This document shows positions 55,165-64,000 of a DNA stretch of 64,000 nucleotides, piece after piece; the first letter of the stretch is position 1, and each line of letters opens with the position of its first letter. The DNA is taken from the NCBI RefSeq assembly GCF_900091315.1, contig NZ_FLSP01000023.1, forward strand, positions 1 through 64,000, in the 5' to 3' direction. The notes under the pieces were generated by a model. It made no database searches, was not told the DNA's origin, and saw nothing but the letters and a program-made list of their open reading frames with translations. Position numbers and translations under genes: made by a program. The DNA is from Streptomyces sp. DI166 (GTDB lineage: Bacteria; Actinomycetota; Actinomycetes; Streptomycetales; Streptomycetaceae).

Positions 55165-55336
55165 GGAAACAGTCTCGCAAACCTCGGAGGGTGACCTCGA
55201 ACGAGTTACGTGACGGCCCCGGACCGACGTCGTTGCCAGATGCGAGCCGGTCCCGAGGGGCGGCGACCCGGGCGACGCAAAGGGACGCACCGGACGACGC
55301 GGGAATTCGCCCGCACGAGTACCGTATGGAGTTGAT

Positions 55337-55591
55337 ATGGGCGTTTTGGCACGACTGTTCCGGAGGTCTAGGACGGCGGAGGAGGCGTCGACCGCCGTGA
55401 CCGAGGCCGGCACCGCGGCCACCGAGTCCGGGACGGAGAAGACGGATTCGGCGGAAGAGGCCACCGAGGCGAAGGACTCGGCCGGGGCCGAGGGCACGGA
55501 GACGGCGGCAGCCGCCGAAGGCGTGATCCCCAGGCAGCAGTCCGCCGAGGAGGCGGCCGACCGAGAGGCCGGCGAGGGCGCCCGCACCTGA
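55337..55591 (+). CDS. Small acidic Streptomyces protein
   Basis: This 84-residue protein has a basic, amphipathic N-terminus ([12 protein letters not shown]) and a long Ala/Glu/Thr-rich region that is probably disordered. The end [21 protein letters not shown] looks conserved. I recall similar streptomycete proteins labelled gliding motility protein without evidence for that role. GGAG lies 5 bases before the ATG. It is divergent from miaA and 24 bases before the next small gene, so the pair may be an operon. Confidence 0.7.
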   Translation: MGVLARLFRRSRTAEEASTAVTEAGTAATESGTEKTDSAEEATEAKDSAGAEGTETAAAAEGVIPRQQSAEEAADREAGEGART

Positions 55592-55615
55592 CGATCCCGC
55601 GTGGGAAGGCGAACG

Positions 55616-55894
55616 ATGGGTCTCCTGGACAATTTGAAGGCCAAGCTCGGCCCGGCCAAGGGCAAGGTCTCCGACCTCGCCCATCAGCACGGGCCCAAGG
55701 TCCAGCACGGTCTGGACAAGGCCGCCAAGGTCGTCGACGAGAAGACCAAGGGCAAGTACAGCGAGAAGATCCAGTCGGGCACGGGCAAGGCCAAGGGCGC
55801 CATGGACCGGCTCGCGCACAAGGACGAGGGGCCGAGCCGCGGCACGGGCGGTGACACCACCCCGCCGAACAGCCCCCCGCCTCCCGCTTCCTGA
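55616..55894 (+). CDS. Antitoxin-like protein (Rv0909/MT0933 type)
   Basis: This 92-residue Lys-rich protein, [26 protein letters not shown] followed by helical repeats and a Pro tail, resembles the Rv0909/MT0933 antitoxin family. In Mycobacterium such proteins pair with a toxin; no toxin gene is adjacent here. GGAAGG lies upstream of ATG 55616. It follows the small acidic protein gene and ends before a strong hairpin. Confidence 0.75.
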   Translation: MGLLDNLKAKLGPAKGKVSDLAHQHGPKVQHGLDKAAKVVDEKTKGKYSEKIQSGTGKAKGAMDRLAHKDEGPSRGTGGDTTPPNSPPPPAS

Positions 55895-55930
55895 TCACGG
55901 CGGCACGCAGCACCTGGGCACGGAAACATC

Positions 55931-55970
55931 GGCGGACGGCCGCGGAGCATCCCGCTCCCGGCCGTCCGCC
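55931..55970. terminator. Hairpin after the antitoxin-like gene
   Basis: GGCGGACGGCCG (55931-55942) pairs perfectly with CGGCCGTCCGCC (55959-55970). It lies between convergent genes. Confidence 0.85.
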
Positions 55971-56021
55971 GTTTCGCCCGAACGGCAGCCCCTGCATGCG
56001 CCGGAACCGCCGCTGCGGCCA

Positions 56022-56735
56022 CTACGACCAGGTCGCGACCAGGTACCCCACGCCGTACGGCGCGCTCTCGTGCAGCAGTGCGCCGGACAGCCCGGCGTCC
56101 TGCGCGGCGCCCGCGAGCACCTGCCAGGGTGCCCGGCCGGACGCCTTGAGCTGGCGCGCCAGCTCGGTGTCCAGCTCCTTGAGCGCGGTCACGTCCGCCT
56201 CGCCGAGGGCCCGCGCGACAGCCGCGTCGAAGGGCTCCGCACGCTCGTCGAGGTAGCCGGGTGCCTTGAGCGTGCGGCAGGCGCTGGCGTCGCCCATCAC
56301 CAGCATCGCCACGCGGTCGGGGCCCGCGGCGATCTCCCTTCCGGTTTCGATACACCGCTCGGCGTCCAGAGGTTCCCCCACGCCGAGTCCCTCGATCGGG
56401 GCATCGGCCCAATCGGTCCGCTCCAGCAGCCAGGCCGCGACGGCGAGCGAGGCCGGCAGCTCACGCGCGTTCTCCGGGGCCTGCCCGGTGCCGAGCCGTA
56501 CGTCGCCCTCGACGCCGAAGCCCCGGAAGGAGCCGCGCGCGCCCTCCGGGTAGGCCCCGTGTCCCTCCGGGGCGGCGGGGCCGACGACCACGAGGCGGTC
56601 GGGGCGCGCGGCGGCGAGCACGCCGAGCGCGTCGGCGCACGCGGCGCGCGCGGTATCCAGCTCGGGCGCGGCCCCTGCGGCGACCTCGGGCACGAGCAGC
56701 GGCGGACAGGGGCACACGGCGGCGGCGACAAGCAT
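56022..56735 (-). CDS. Class III extradiol dioxygenase subunit B-like protein
   Basis: A 237-residue protein related to the LigB-type extradiol dioxygenase fold (MLVAAAVCPCPPLLVPEVAAG, VMGDASACRTLKAPGYLDERAEPFD). The metal-binding histidines of true dioxygenases are not all apparent, so enzymatic activity is doubtful. Such proteins occur near miaA and miaB in many actinobacteria. Start ATG 56735; the miaB gene lies upstream on the same strand with a 48-base gap. Confidence 0.8.
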   Translation of the reverse strand: MLVAAAVCPCPPLLVPEVAAGAAPELDTARAACADALGVLAAARPDRLVVVGPAAPEGHGAYPEGARGSFRGFGVEGDVRLGTGQAPENARELPASLAVAAWLLERTDWADAPIEGLGVGEPLDAERCIETGREIAAGPDRVAMLVMGDASACRTLKAPGYLDERAEPFDAAVARALGEADVTALKELDTELARQLKASGRAPWQVLAGAAQDAGLSGALLHESAPYGVGYLVATWS

Positions 56736-56783
56736 GATCGGCAGCGTAACCCCGCGCGGGATCAGCGCGGGGTCACGGGGGCG

Positions 56784-58304
56784 TCAGTCGCAGCCGCAGC
56801 CGCTGCCCGAGGCCACCGGAAGCGGCTCCGGGGCGCCGATCCTCGGCAGGCCGAGCATGACGCCGGCGGGCTTGGCCGCCTCGGCGGCGTTGCGCTTCTC
56901 CCAGGCGTCGCCCGCGCGCGTGCGGCGGATCGAGAGGACCTCACCCTCGGCCAGCAGGTGGTGCGGCGCGGCGTAGGTGATCTCGACGGTGACCACGTCG
57001 CCGGGGCGGACCTCCTGGTCGGGCTTGGTGAAGTGGACCAGACGGTTGTCGGGGGCGCGGCCGGAGAGGCGGTGCGTGGCGCCGTCCTTGCGGCCCTCGC
57101 CCTCGGCGACCATCAGCTCCAGGGTGCGGCCGACCTGCTTCTTGTTCTCCTCCCAGGAGATCTCCTCCTGGAGGGCGACGAGACGCTCGTAGCGCGCCTG
57201 CACGACCTCCTTGGGGATCTGGTTCTCCATGGTCGCGGCCGGGGTGCCGGGGCGCTTGGAGTACTGGAAGGTGAACGCCTGCGCGAACCGGGCCTCGCGG
57301 ACCACGTGCAGGGTCTGCTCGAAGTCCTCCTCGGTCTCGCCGGGGAAGCCGACGATGATGTCGGTCGTGATGGCAGCGTGCGGGATGGCGGCGCGGACCT
57401 TCTCGATGATCCCCAGGTAGCGCTCCTGGCGGTAGGAGCGGCGCATCGCCTTCAGGACCGTGTCCGAGCCGGACTGGAGCGGCATGTGCAGCTGCGGCAT
57501 CACGTTCGGCGTCTCGGCCATGGCCGCGATCACGTCGTCGGTGAAGTCACGCGGGTGCGGGGAGGTGAAGCGGACGCGCTCCAGGCCCTCGATCTTCCCG
57601 CAGGCGCGCAGCAGCTTGCTGAACGCCTCGCGGTCGCCGATGTCGGAGCCGTAGGCGTTGACGTTCTGGCCGAGCAGGGTGATCTCGGAGACGCCCTCGG
57701 CGACCAAGGCCTCGATCTCGGCGAGGATGTCGCCGGTGCGGCGGTCCTTCTCCTTGCCGCGCAGCGCCGGGACGATGCAGAAGGTGCAGGTGTTGTTGCA
57801 GCCGACGGAGATCGACACCCACGCCGCGTACGCGCTCTCGCGCCGGGTCGGCAGGGTGGAGGGGAACGCCTCCAGCGACTCGGCGATCTCGACCTGGGCC
57901 TCCTCCTGCACGCGGGCGCGCTCCAGCAGGACGGGCAGCTTGCCGATGTTGTGCGTGCCGAAGACGACGTCCACCCACGGCGCCTTCTTCACGATGGTGT
58001 CGCGGTCCTTCTGCGCCAGGCAGCCGCCGACCGCGATCTGCATGCCGGGCCGCGACGCCTTCTTCGGCGCGAGCCGACCCAGGTTTCCGTAGAGCCGGTT
58101 GTCGGCGTTCTCGCGGACGGCACAGGTGTTGAAGACGACGACGTCGGCGTCGCCGTCGGCGCCCTCGGGGGCGCGGACGTACCCGGCCGCCTCCAGCAGC
58201 CCGGACAATCGCTCGGAGTCGTGGACGTTCATCTGGCACCCGTAGGTGCGCACCTCATACGTTCGCTTGGCGTCCACGTCCTGGCTCCGGTCGATGCTGC
58301 TCAT
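56784..58304 (-). CDS. miaB: tRNA-2-methylthio-N6-dimethylallyladenosine synthase MiaB
   Basis: A 506-residue radical-SAM methylthiotransferase that acts on the i6A37 product of MiaA. The N-terminal UPF0004 domain holds Cys23, Cys61 and Cys95 for the auxiliary cluster; the radical-SAM motif is Cys169, Cys173 and Cys176 (CNNTCTFC). A TRAM domain follows (about 400-465). The C-terminus ends with SGSGCGCD, a Gly/Cys tail common in actinobacterial MiaB. Start ATG 58304. It is co-directional with the dioxygenase-like gene and may be co-transcribed with it. Confidence 0.96.
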   Translation of the reverse strand: MSSIDRSQDVDAKRTYEVRTYGCQMNVHDSERLSGLLEAAGYVRAPEGADGDADVVVFNTCAVRENADNRLYGNLGRLAPKKASRPGMQIAVGGCLAQKDRDTIVKKAPWVDVVFGTHNIGKLPVLLERARVQEEAQVEIAESLEAFPSTLPTRRESAYAAWVSISVGCNNTCTFCIVPALRGKEKDRRTGDILAEIEALVAEGVSEITLLGQNVNAYGSDIGDREAFSKLLRACGKIEGLERVRFTSPHPRDFTDDVIAAMAETPNVMPQLHMPLQSGSDTVLKAMRRSYRQERYLGIIEKVRAAIPHAAITTDIIVGFPGETEEDFEQTLHVVREARFAQAFTFQYSKRPGTPAATMENQIPKEVVQARYERLVALQEEISWEENKKQVGRTLELMVAEGEGRKDGATHRLSGRAPDNRLVHFTKPDQEVRPGDVVTVEITYAAPHHLLAEGEVLSIRRTRAGDAWEKRNAAEAAKPAGVMLGLPRIGAPEPLPVASGSGCGCD

Positions 58305-58349
58305 GTCACAAGGGTAAGGGCGCGCCGGGAGCGCCCCTGCCCCTCGCGG

Positions 58350-60230
58350 TCACAGCGGACGGCAGTACAGGGCGTCCGGCGTCCTGCGGGAGCCGATGCG
58401 CCCCGTGTACGCGATCCCGGCCGCGTACTCGTCATCCGCGCACTGCCCCTTGTAGTGGCCGTGCGCGAAGTCGCCGCCCTTGGGCGAGGCCCCGCGGTTG
58501 TCGCTCCGGTCGAACCAGACCGTACGTCCGCCCGCGCTGCCGACCGGGGCCTGCGTGCACAGTGCGGCCGAGACCGCGGCGCCGCGCACGCTGTAGCCGG
58601 TCAGGGCGTGGCCGCTCGGGCACTGGAGCTTGGTGTAGCCGCCCGCCCAGTCCTGCCCCGGCCGGACGTGGCGTTCGTCCAGGACGACCTCGTACCCGCC
58701 TGTCGGCCCCGACGACAGGCCAACGTCGGAGCAGAGCCCCCGGTTCCCGGTGTGGCTCAGCCCGAGCAGGCGCTGTCCGTCCGGGCAGACGGCCTTGCGG
58801 GCGCCGACGTCCCAGTCGGGCCGGGCGCGCATCCGCCGGGAGGCGATGAAGTCGCCGTGGTCGGGGCTGAGCATGGACCAGTCGGCCACGGGCGCCACGT
58901 ACCCGGTGCGGCCCTGGGCGGCGATGAGCCGGCTCCAGGCGGCTGAGCGCCAGTCGTCGCCGTCGTGGACGCCCATCCGGTTGCCCTCGGCGTCCCAGTG
59001 CAGCAGGGCCCAGCCGTTGCCCCTGCGGTTCTCGTGCCAGCCGACGAGCGGCCAGTACGCGAAGTCGGCGTCCATGCGGATCAGGTGGTCGACGAAGTTC
59101 TCGAACCAGGCGCGCGCCTTGGCGCTGTTCTCCTCGCGGCCGCCGACGCCGAACTCGCTGATCCACACCGGGGCGGTGAAGTGCTGGTCCCGCTCGGAGG
59201 CGACGTAGAACGCCTGACGGTTGAGGACGGAGATCAGTTCGGTGAGGCTCAGGTCCTGGTAGCGCGGGTCGCTGGTCTCACCGATGCCGGTGGCGCCGCT
59301 GTGGTTGGGGCCCGTGTAGCCGTAGAAGTGGGCCGAGTACACGAGCTTGCCGGAGTCGACGAGGGTGTGCGAGAGGCGGCGCACCGGCTCCAGGGTGGGG
59401 CGCTCGTGGGCGAAGCCGTCGACGGGGATGCCGGTCCAGTTGATGCCCTCGACGATGATCAGCAGGTCGGGATTGGCCTCGGTCAGGATGCGGTCGGCCA
59501 CGCGCTGGGAGGCGGCGAACCAGTCGTGGTTGTCGCCGAGGCCCCAGTTGGGGTCGTCCCAGACGTTGCGGCGGACCTCGTTGTAGAGGTCGGCGCCGAC
59601 GACCCGCTCGTTGTCCTTGTAGCGGCTCGCCATGAACAGCCAGTCCGCCTCCCAGGACGCGGTGGACTGGCTGGCGTTCCAGCGTTCGTTGCCGTCGACT
59701 CCGCAGCACCAGCGGGTGGTGTTGGTGTGGTTGTTGAGGATGACGGCGAGTCCGGCGGCGGTCAGTTCCCGGACCACCACGTCGTAGACCTGGAGCGGGG
59801 TCCTGCCGCGCAGGGACGGGTTGGCGGCGACGGCGTCGTCCGTGACGGGGCGGGTGTCGCGGATCATCTCGTTGGAGAACGGCAGCCGGATGCTGTTGAT
59901 CCCGATCTCCCGGAAGCCGGAGATGATCTCGGCCATCGGGGCGCGGTCCAGGCCCAGTGGGATGCGCCCGGAGTTCTCGCCCGCGTGATGGTTGGCGTCG
60001 TCCTCGGTACTGCCCGATCCGTTCCAGGTGCCGCTGGCGCCGTGCCAGTTGCCCGAGCGCAGCTTGAACCGGTCGCCGTCCGCGTCGACGATCCAGCGGC
60101 CCCTCGTACTGAGCGGGCCCGTCCAGTCCGCCTCCTGTGTGTCCGCCGCCCGCGCGGGGAGGGACGTCAGGGGCACTAACAGCAGTACGGCGACCAGGGT
60201 CGCCCTGAGGAAGCTCATCCGCGTTGTCAT
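58350..60230 (-). CDS. Secreted GH5 family glycosidase (cellulase-like)
   Basis: A 626-residue exported protein with signal peptide about 1-30. The catalytic domain resembles glycosyl hydrolase family 5: NSIRLPFSNEM, ILNNHTNTTRWCC, acid/base Glu in ADLYNEVRRN and nucleophile Glu in VWISEFGVGG. The C-terminal 150 residues form a Cys-rich module (KAVCPDGQRLLGLSH, GLCSDVGL, LQCPSGHALTGYS, ALCTQAP) with three or four likely disulfides, possibly carbohydrate-binding. ATG 60230 or 60218 could start it. Unusual in a region of tRNA modification genes. Confidence 0.88.
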   Translation of the reverse strand: MTTRMSFLRATLVAVLLLVPLTSLPARAADTQEADWTGPLSTRGRWIVDADGDRFKLRSGNWHGASGTWNGSGSTEDDANHHAGENSGRIPLGLDRAPMAEIISGFREIGINSIRLPFSNEMIRDTRPVTDDAVAANPSLRGRTPLQVYDVVVRELTAAGLAVILNNHTNTTRWCCGVDGNERWNASQSTASWEADWLFMASRYKDNERVVGADLYNEVRRNVWDDPNWGLGDNHDWFAASQRVADRILTEANPDLLIIVEGINWTGIPVDGFAHERPTLEPVRRLSHTLVDSGKLVYSAHFYGYTGPNHSGATGIGETSDPRYQDLSLTELISVLNRQAFYVASERDQHFTAPVWISEFGVGGREENSAKARAWFENFVDHLIRMDADFAYWPLVGWHENRRGNGWALLHWDAEGNRMGVHDGDDWRSAAWSRLIAAQGRTGYVAPVADWSMLSPDHGDFIASRRMRARPDWDVGARKAVCPDGQRLLGLSHTGNRGLCSDVGLSSGPTGGYEVVLDERHVRPGQDWAGGYTKLQCPSGHALTGYSVRGAAVSAALCTQAPVGSAGGRTVWFDRSDNRGASPKGGDFAHGHYKGQCADDEYAAGIAYTGRIGSRRTPDALYCRPL

Positions 60231-60313
60231 GACTTGGTCATGATGACGGGTGGCAGTGGTCCAGTCCATACCCAGGGACGCCGTGAACCACGCTCAGCCC
60301 CGCACGCCCCGCG

Positions 60314-60733
60314 TCACACCCCGTCAGCGACCCGGTCGCCCCCGTCCCACCCCTGCCTCCGCAGCACCCCCGCCACGTCCGGAGCCTCGTAGTGGTCGCC
60401 CTTGAGGACCTTGCCGTCGGAGCGGCGGGACACCGTGCCGTCGGGGCCGAGCTTGGTCATGTTGGAGCGGTGGATCTCGGCGATCACCGCGTCGAGGTCG
60501 ATGCCGTGGACGAGGGCCGTGCCGTAGGCGACGTACACCACGTCGGCCAGTTCGTGGGCCAGTCTGTCGAGCGGCCCGGTCACCGAGACCTCGGCGACCT
60601 CCGCGGCCTCCTCCGCGAGCAACTCACCCCGGTGCTTGGCGAGTTCCGGTGAGACTTCGGTGGGCCGGGTGCGGGCGTCGAGCCCGAAGGCGTGGTGGAA
60701 GGCGCGGACCAGTTCGGCGGGCGAGGAACTCAT
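60314..60733 (-). CDS. MazG-like nucleotide pyrophosphohydrolase
   Basis: A 139-residue all-alpha NTP-PPase superfamily protein. The metal-binding EExxE segment is ELLAEEAAEVAE and the downstream ExxD is HELADVVYVAYG. Such proteins hydrolyse (d)NTPs to monophosphates and may clean damaged nucleotides. The C-terminal KVLKGDHYEAPDV is typical. Start ATG 60733. It lies between the glycosidase gene and the divergent TAXI gene. Confidence 0.9.
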   Translation of the reverse strand: MSSSPAELVRAFHHAFGLDARTRPTEVSPELAKHRGELLAEEAAEVAEVSVTGPLDRLAHELADVVYVAYGTALVHGIDLDAVIAEIHRSNMTKLGPDGTVSRRSDGKVLKGDHYEAPDVAGVLRRQGWDGGDRVADGV

Positions 60734-60808
60734 GGCGCGACCCTATAGGCCGCCACCGGGCCCGCCTCCCCTGGTCAGCGGGGTGCACCGCCTGGCAGGA
60801 TCGCACGC

Positions 60809-61804
60809 ATGTCCACGCTGCTCCCCCGTATCGGCAGGCGCCGCGCCGTCCAGGCCGCGGTCGCCGCCGCTGTCGCCCTCGGGCTGCTGCTGTGGTGGCT
60901 GCTGCCCCTGGGGGAGAAGCCGCCGAGCGGGACGATCAGGTTCAGCACGGGCACCCAGGCCGGCGTCTACCACGAGTACGGCGAGCGGCTGCGGGCCGAG
61001 CTGGCCAAGGACATGCCGGATCTGAAGGTGGAGCTGCGCCCCAGCGCCGGGTCCCAGGAGAACGTCCGCCGCGTGGCGACCGGCGAGGCCGACCTCACCA
61101 TCGCCGCGGCCGACGCCGTGGAGACGTACGCGCTGGAGGACGGGCCCGGCGCCGACCGGCTGCGCGGCGTGGCCCGGCTGTACGACGACTACGTGCAGCT
61201 CGTCGTGCCGCCGGACTCCGACATCGAGTCGGTCGCCGACCTGCGCGGCAAGCGCGTGGCCATAGGGCTGCCGCACTCGGGGGTCCGGCTGATCGCCACC
61301 CAGGTGCTGGAGGCGGCCGGGATCGACCCGGAGAAGGACATCACGCCCCGCTCGGACGGCATCGACACCGGTCCCAAGCTGCTGGGGCGCGACCTGGACG
61401 CGTTCTTCTGGTCGGGCGGCCTGCCCACGGGCGGGCTGAAGGACATCGCGGAGACGTCGACCTTCCGGTTCGTGCCGATCGACGAGGACCTGGTCGCCAA
61501 GGTGCACGCCCAGGGCGGCGCCACCCGCTACTACCGGGCCACCAACATGCCGGAGTCGGCCTACCGGACCATCCAGAACGGTTCCACCGTGCCGACCATG
61601 GCCGTGGCCAACGTCCTGGTGACCCGCGACGACCTCGACCCGCGGCTCGCCGAGTGGCTGACCCGGACCGTGCTGGACAGCCGCGACGGCATCGGCGCCC
61701 ACGTCCACTCCGCGCAGCTCGTAGACGTACGCACCGCGATCTACACCGACCCCCTCCCCCTGCACGAGGGCGCCCGGCGCTACTACCGCTCCGTGAAGCC
61801 CTGA
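60809..61804 (+). CDS. TAXI-family (TRAP-type) solute-binding protein
   Basis: A 331-residue TAXI (TRAP-associated extracytoplasmic immunogenic) binding protein. An N-terminal membrane anchor (AVQAAVAAAVALGLLLWWLL, about 13-33) is followed by the periplasmic-type fold (GTIRFSTGTQAGVYHEYGERL, ADLRGKRVAIGLPHSGVRL). The ligand is unknown; glutamate-like acids are usual. CAGGAT (60796-60801) lies 7 bases before the ATG, so it is probably leaderless. No TRAP membrane subunit gene is nearby; it is convergent with a two-component system. Confidence 0.9.
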   Translation: MSTLLPRIGRRRAVQAAVAAAVALGLLLWWLLPLGEKPPSGTIRFSTGTQAGVYHEYGERLRAELAKDMPDLKVELRPSAGSQENVRRVATGEADLTIAAADAVETYALEDGPGADRLRGVARLYDDYVQLVVPPDSDIESVADLRGKRVAIGLPHSGVRLIATQVLEAAGIDPEKDITPRSDGIDTGPKLLGRDLDAFFWSGGLPTGGLKDIAETSTFRFVPIDEDLVAKVHAQGGATRYYRATNMPESAYRTIQNGSTVPTMAVANVLVTRDDLDPRLAEWLTRTVLDSRDGIGAHVHSAQLVDVRTAIYTDPLPLHEGARRYYRSVKP

Positions 61805-61811
61805 CCGCGGC

Positions 61812-63203
61812 TCACTCCGCCGACGGCCCCCGCGGCACCCGCACCGTCACCTTCAGCCCGTGCGGCTTGTGATGGGCGTACGCGATGGTGCCGCCGCCCG
61901 CCGAGAGCAGGGCCCGGGAGATGGACAGGCCCAGGCCGGAGCCCTTGACGTTCTGATGGCGGCCGCTGCGCCAGAAGCGGTCGCCGATCCGGCCGAGCTC
62001 CTCGTCGGTCAGCCCGGGGCCGAGGTCGGTGACCACGACGCTGGCACTGTCGCCGTTGGAGGCGACGGTCACCTCGACGCGCTCCCCCTCTGGGGTGAAC
62101 TTCACGGCGTTGTCGATCACCGCGTCCAGCGCGGAGGACAGGGCCACCGGATCGACCCACGCGGTGGTCGCCGGGCACTCCCCGACCAGGGCCACGCCCT
62201 TGGACTCGGCCGTGGGTGACCAGGCCGCGACCCGCTCGGCGGCCAGCGCGCCGATGTCGGTGAGGCGCAGCTCGGCCGCGGTGTGCTCGGCGAGCGCCAG
62301 GTCGAGCAGATCGTCCAGGACCTGGGCCAGGCGTTTGCCCTCGGCCTGGACCGACGCGATCTCCTCATTGCCCTCGGGCAGTTCCAGGGCGAGCAGTTCG
62401 ATGCGCAACAGCAGCGCCGACAGGGGGTTGCGCAGCTGGTGCGAGGCGTCGGCGACGAAGGCGCGCTGCTGCTCCAGCACGTCCTCGACGTTGTCGGCCA
62501 TTTCGTTGAACGACCGGGCCAGCCGTCTGAGTTCCGGCGGGCCGCCGGCCGCCGCGACCCTGGTCTTGAGTCTGCCGCTGGCGATGGCGTGGGTGGTGGC
62601 GTCCAGGATGCGCACCGGCCGCAGGACCCAGCCGGTCAGCCGCAGGGCCGCGCCGACGGCCAGCAGCATGGCCGCGAACTCGCCCGCGGCGATGAGCAGC
62701 CAGCCGCGCAGGATCCGCGAACGCATGTCCCCGGTGGGCGAGTCGGTGACGACGACCGCGACGACATCGCCGTCCCGCACGACCGGGGAAGCGACCACGA
62801 GCCGCCCGTGCTGCCACGGCCACACCTGCTCCGGGTCGTGGCTACGACGGCTGAGCAGCGCCTCCTCGAAGGCCTCGCGCACCTCGCCGGACTCGGGCAG
62901 GAACCACGTCTCCGGGGCGTTGGCCAGCGGGGTGTCCCCGGGCAGGAAGACGCCCGCGCGGATGCCGTAGACGCCGTAGTAGCTCTCCAGGGCGTGGCTG
63001 AGGTTGCGGCCCTCGTCGCTCGGGCCGTGGGAGGTGTCCATGACGGAACGGGTGACGGCGGCGAAGTACGCCGTGTCGTCGATCCGGTCGACGACCACCT
63101 TCTGCTGCTGGGCGGCGGCCAGGCTGACGGCGAGCGGGATGCCGAGCGCCAGCAGTACCGCCGCCATCAGAACAATCAGCAGCGGGAGAAGTCGAGTGCG
63201 CAC
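61812..63203 (-). CDS. Sensor histidine kinase (OmpR-type partner)
   Basis: A 463-residue kinase. Membrane helices at about 8-30 and 168-188 enclose a 135-residue extracellular sensor. HAMP (about 190-245), dimerisation box with His255 (ADASHQLRNPLS), and an ATPase domain with N-box VIDNAVKF, DLGPGLTDEEL and GSGLGLSISRALL. Its stop is 9 bases before the response-regulator end, reading on the same strand, so they form an operon with the regulator first. It ends 7 bases from the convergent TAXI gene. Confidence 0.94.
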   Translation of the reverse strand: MRTRLLPLLIVLMAAVLLALGIPLAVSLAAAQQQKVVVDRIDDTAYFAAVTRSVMDTSHGPSDEGRNLSHALESYYGVYGIRAGVFLPGDTPLANAPETWFLPESGEVREAFEEALLSRRSHDPEQVWPWQHGRLVVASPVVRDGDVVAVVVTDSPTGDMRSRILRGWLLIAAGEFAAMLLAVGAALRLTGWVLRPVRILDATTHAIASGRLKTRVAAAGGPPELRRLARSFNEMADNVEDVLEQQRAFVADASHQLRNPLSALLLRIELLALELPEGNEEIASVQAEGKRLAQVLDDLLDLALAEHTAAELRLTDIGALAAERVAAWSPTAESKGVALVGECPATTAWVDPVALSSALDAVIDNAVKFTPEGERVEVTVASNGDSASVVVTDLGPGLTDEELGRIGDRFWRSGRHQNVKGSGLGLSISRALLSAGGGTIAYAHHKPHGLKVTVRVPRGPSAE

Positions 63204-63212
63204 CCGTCCCCG

Positions 63213-63899
63213 CTAGGCGGCCGGGGCGACGAGCCGGTAGCCGACGCCGCGCACGGTCTCGATCAGGGCCGGCATGCGCAGCTTGGAGCGCAGCGAGGCC
63301 ACATGGACCTCCAGGGTGCGTCCGGTCCCCTCCCAGCTGGTCCGCCAGACCTCGCTGATGATCTGCTCGCGGCGGAAGACCACGCCGGGCCGCTGGGCGA
63401 GCAGCGCCAGCAGGTCGAACTCCTTGCGGGTGAGCTGGACGACCGAGCCGTCCACGCTGACCTGCCGGGTCGGCAGCTCGATGTGCACCGGGCCCAGCCG
63501 CAGCACGGTGTCCGCGGCTCCGGTCGGGTCCTCGTGGACGTTGCGCCGGCTGACGGCGTGGATCCTGGCGAGCAGCTCGCCGGTGTCGTACGGCTTGACC
63601 ACGTAGTCGTCGGCGCCGAGGTTGAGGCCGTGGATGCGCGAGCGGACGTCGGAGCGGGCGGTCACCATGATCACGGGCGTGCTGGTGCGCTTGCGGATCT
63701 TGCCGCAGACCTCGTAGCCGTCCTGGTCGGGCAGGCCGAGGTCGAGCAGGACGACCCCGAAGCCGGGGCCCTCCGGGACCAGTGCCTGGAGCGCCTCCTC
63801 GCCGCTACGGGCGTGCGTGACGTCGAAGCCGTGCCGCGCCAGGACCGCGGACAGGGCGGCGGCGACGTGGTTGTCGTCCTCGACGAGGAGCAGTCTCAT
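63213..63899 (-). CDS. OmpR/PhoB-family response regulator
   Basis: A 228-residue regulator. Receiver domain (1-118) with EDD (7-9), phospho-acceptor Asp53 (LLDLGLPDQDG) and the KPY lysine near 103. Winged-helix domain at about 130-226 (LTRKEFDLLALLAQRPGVVFRREQI, TGRTLEVHVASLRSKL, VRGVGYRLV). GGAGGGGGA precedes the ATG at 63899. The kinase gene follows 9 bases later. The regulated genes cannot be read from the sequence. Confidence 0.94.
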   Translation of the reverse strand: MRLLLVEDDNHVAAALSAVLARHGFDVTHARSGEEALQALVPEGPGFGVVLLDLGLPDQDGYEVCGKIRKRTSTPVIMVTARSDVRSRIHGLNLGADDYVVKPYDTGELLARIHAVSRRNVHEDPTGAADTVLRLGPVHIELPTRQVSVDGSVVQLTRKEFDLLALLAQRPGVVFRREQIISEVWRTSWEGTGRTLEVHVASLRSKLRMPALIETVRGVGYRLVAPAA

Positions 63900-63951
63900 C
63901 CGTCCCCCTCCTGTTCATCGGCCGTACGGGTGGTCGAGCTGGAACACGACC

Positions 63952-63971
63952 GGGCACGCGCGCGCGTGCCC
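63952..63971. promoter_or_regulatory. Perfect 20-bp palindrome at the window edge
   Basis: GGGCACGCGCGCGCGTGCCC is a perfect palindrome. It lies 53 bases upstream of the response-regulator start and directly abuts an ATG at 63972 on the plus strand. It resembles the CACGCGCGCGTG cores upstream of the RecQ fusion. Confidence 0.75.
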
Positions 63972-64000
63972 ATGGCAGTCACGCTGATGGACGCCAGCGG
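63972..64000 (+). CDS. Possible 5' end of a rightward gene (cut by window)
   Basis: ATG at 63972 begins MAVTLMDAS and remains open to the window end. A competing reading is the 3' end of a leftward gene whose TGA overlaps the response-regulator ATG (ATGA at 63896-63899); its last residues would be TRTADEQEGDG. The sequence available is too short to decide. Confidence 0.25.

Overview
The window is chromosomal core DNA of a Streptomyces species. Three observations support this: very high GC with strong third-position GC bias, many GTG/TTG starts, and genes recognisable by protein sequence as principal sigma factor HrdB, sporulation regulator WhiH, the NrdR/NrdJ class II ribonucleotide reductase pair, LexA and RshA. 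From memory of S. coelicolor, this is the hrdB-whiH-nrdRJ-lexA-rshA-dapF-miaA-miaB neighbourhood, read in the order of falling gene number. I saw no rRNA, tRNA, insertion sequence, prophage or CRISPR array.

Layout. 0-7 kb: end of an unidentified gene, a decayed citrate-synthase-like gene, an iron-box-controlled HxGGH [2Fe-2S] protein, a CitA/CitB-type two-component system, and a convergent acetate-type Na+/solute symporter with its DUF485 partner. 7-14 kb: topoisomerase IV subunit ParE, a small DUF7455 protein, a secreted trypsin-like protease, hrdB and whiH. 14-21 kb: an ABC transporter (ATPase plus permease, frame broken at a G tract), a Nudix regulator NrtR with a clear operator, a glycogen-debranching-like protein and a DUF4192 protein with a minisatellite. 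21-26 kb: a RecQ helicase fused to a phosphoribosyltransferase-like domain, repeated palindromes in its upstream region, two degenerate DNA-repair-like proteins and RNase HII. 26-32 kb: a TetR/MFS efflux pair with two perfect operators, an ADP-ribosylglycohydrolase, a histidine phosphatase, a YdbC-like protein and a TerD protein. 32-39 kb: nrdJ, nrdR, lexA and dinG, joining dNTP supply to the SOS response. 39-44 kb: a three-gene NRPS-independent siderophore cassette. 44-50 kb: two tandem paralogous protease lipoproteins, hflX and a secreted M1 peptidase. 50-58 kb: rshA, dapF, a membrane protein, miaA, two very small proteins, a dioxygenase-like protein and miaB. 58-64 kb: a secreted GH5 glycosidase, a MazG-like protein, a TAXI-type binding protein and an OmpR-type two-component system.

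Cross-cutting themes. (1) Several genes have a TANNNT box 6-8 nt before the start codon, indicating leaderless transcripts. (2) Four genes return to a family-like reading frame if one G or C is added to a G/C run, so either the sequence has homopolymer errors or these genes are really broken. (3) Regulatory sites can be read directly: an iron box, an NrtR palindrome, two TetR palindromes, paired NrdR boxes and a LexA box. (4) Most convergent gene pairs share a strong bidirectional hairpin terminator.
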